Positions 62,785 through 64,000 of a stretch of DNA of 64,000 nt are shown here, one piece after another (position 1 is the stretch's first letter; every line of letters begins with the position of its first letter). Both the position numbers and the translations under genes were made by a program. Origin of the DNA: Corynebacterium sp. zg-331. GTDB taxonomy: Bacteria; Actinomycetota; Actinomycetes; Mycobacteriales; Mycobacteriaceae. The notes under the pieces were generated by a model. That model did not search any database and was not told the origin of the DNA. It was given only the letters and a program-made list of their open reading frames with translations. The DNA is taken from assembly GCF_014267345.1 (NCBI RefSeq), contig NZ_JACMYD010000006.1, forward strand, positions 62,001 to 126,000, given 5' to 3'.

Positions 62785-64000
<1,216 letters not shown>

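Overview
The window is a high-GC actinobacterial chromosome segment, almost certainly Corynebacterium. The left edge carries the order parA-parB | cwlM-trxA-trxB-sigM-murJ-DUF6049-Nudix | pcnA, which is the origin-proximal block shared by mycobacteria and corynebacteria. The trp operon (fused trpCF, W-W-W leader peptide), the ChrSA/HrtBA heme module, and the ponA-GT87-rpsF-ssb-rplI-dnaB block without rpsR between ssb and rplI fit the same genus. The replication origin should lie a few kb to the left of position 1. Six parS-like sites (four perfect 16-mers) between 0.2 and 32.4 kb support this. I saw no rRNA, tRNA, CRISPR array, insertion sequence or prophage.

Layout. 0-11.5 kb: chromosome partitioning (parB), a degenerate amidase (CwlM), the thioredoxin pair, SigM, a giant MurJ-pseudokinase fusion, a secreted DUF6049 protein and an Arg/Gly-rich Nudix protein, all but parB leftward. 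11.6-16.5 kb: CCA-adding enzyme, YqgE, AzlCD amino-acid exporter, a small hypothetical protein, a BASS-type transporter and a Rieske lipoprotein. 16.6-23.6 kb: complete leftward trpL-E-G-D-CF-B-A operon with overlapping genes and a leaderless attenuator peptide. 23.6-28.7 kb: SdpI-like protein, an approximately 1 kb gene-free AT-richer stretch, a PRC-barrel/YsnF stress protein, a DAACS symporter and an MHS-type MFS permease. 28.8-34.0 kb: leuS, a small membrane protein and the bifunctional NAD(P)HX repair enzyme.

34.0-36.8 kb holds the least familiar unit: a possible small-ORF transcript ending in a very strong terminator, then a membrane histidine kinase, a 68-aa secreted two-cysteine peptide, and a LuxR-type response regulator coupled to the peptide gene by an ATGA overlap. 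36.8-40.7 kb is a second two-component system facing a heme-exporter-type ABC pair (ChrSA/HrtBA). A MhuD-like heme-degrading monooxygenase at 50 kb adds to the heme theme. 40.6-47.2 kb: Nei2 glycosylase, DUF1846 protein and a MacAB-like efflux trio. 47.2-53.4 kb: inositol-phosphate synthase, TrhO, DoxX, MhuD, SDR, universal stress protein, MarR and DUF5318. 53.4-64 kb: class A PBP, GT87 mannosyltransferase-like protein, rpsF-ssb-rplI, a cluster of DnaA boxes, a GH15 enzyme, dnaB and the C-terminal part of a copper-type P-ATPase.

A recurring property is leaderless or near-leaderless transcription: many genes have a TANNNT hexamer whose end lies 6-8 nt before the start codon and no Shine-Dalgarno sequence. 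I used this to choose several starts. All functional calls are from reading the translated sequence and known family motifs; no database search was run.
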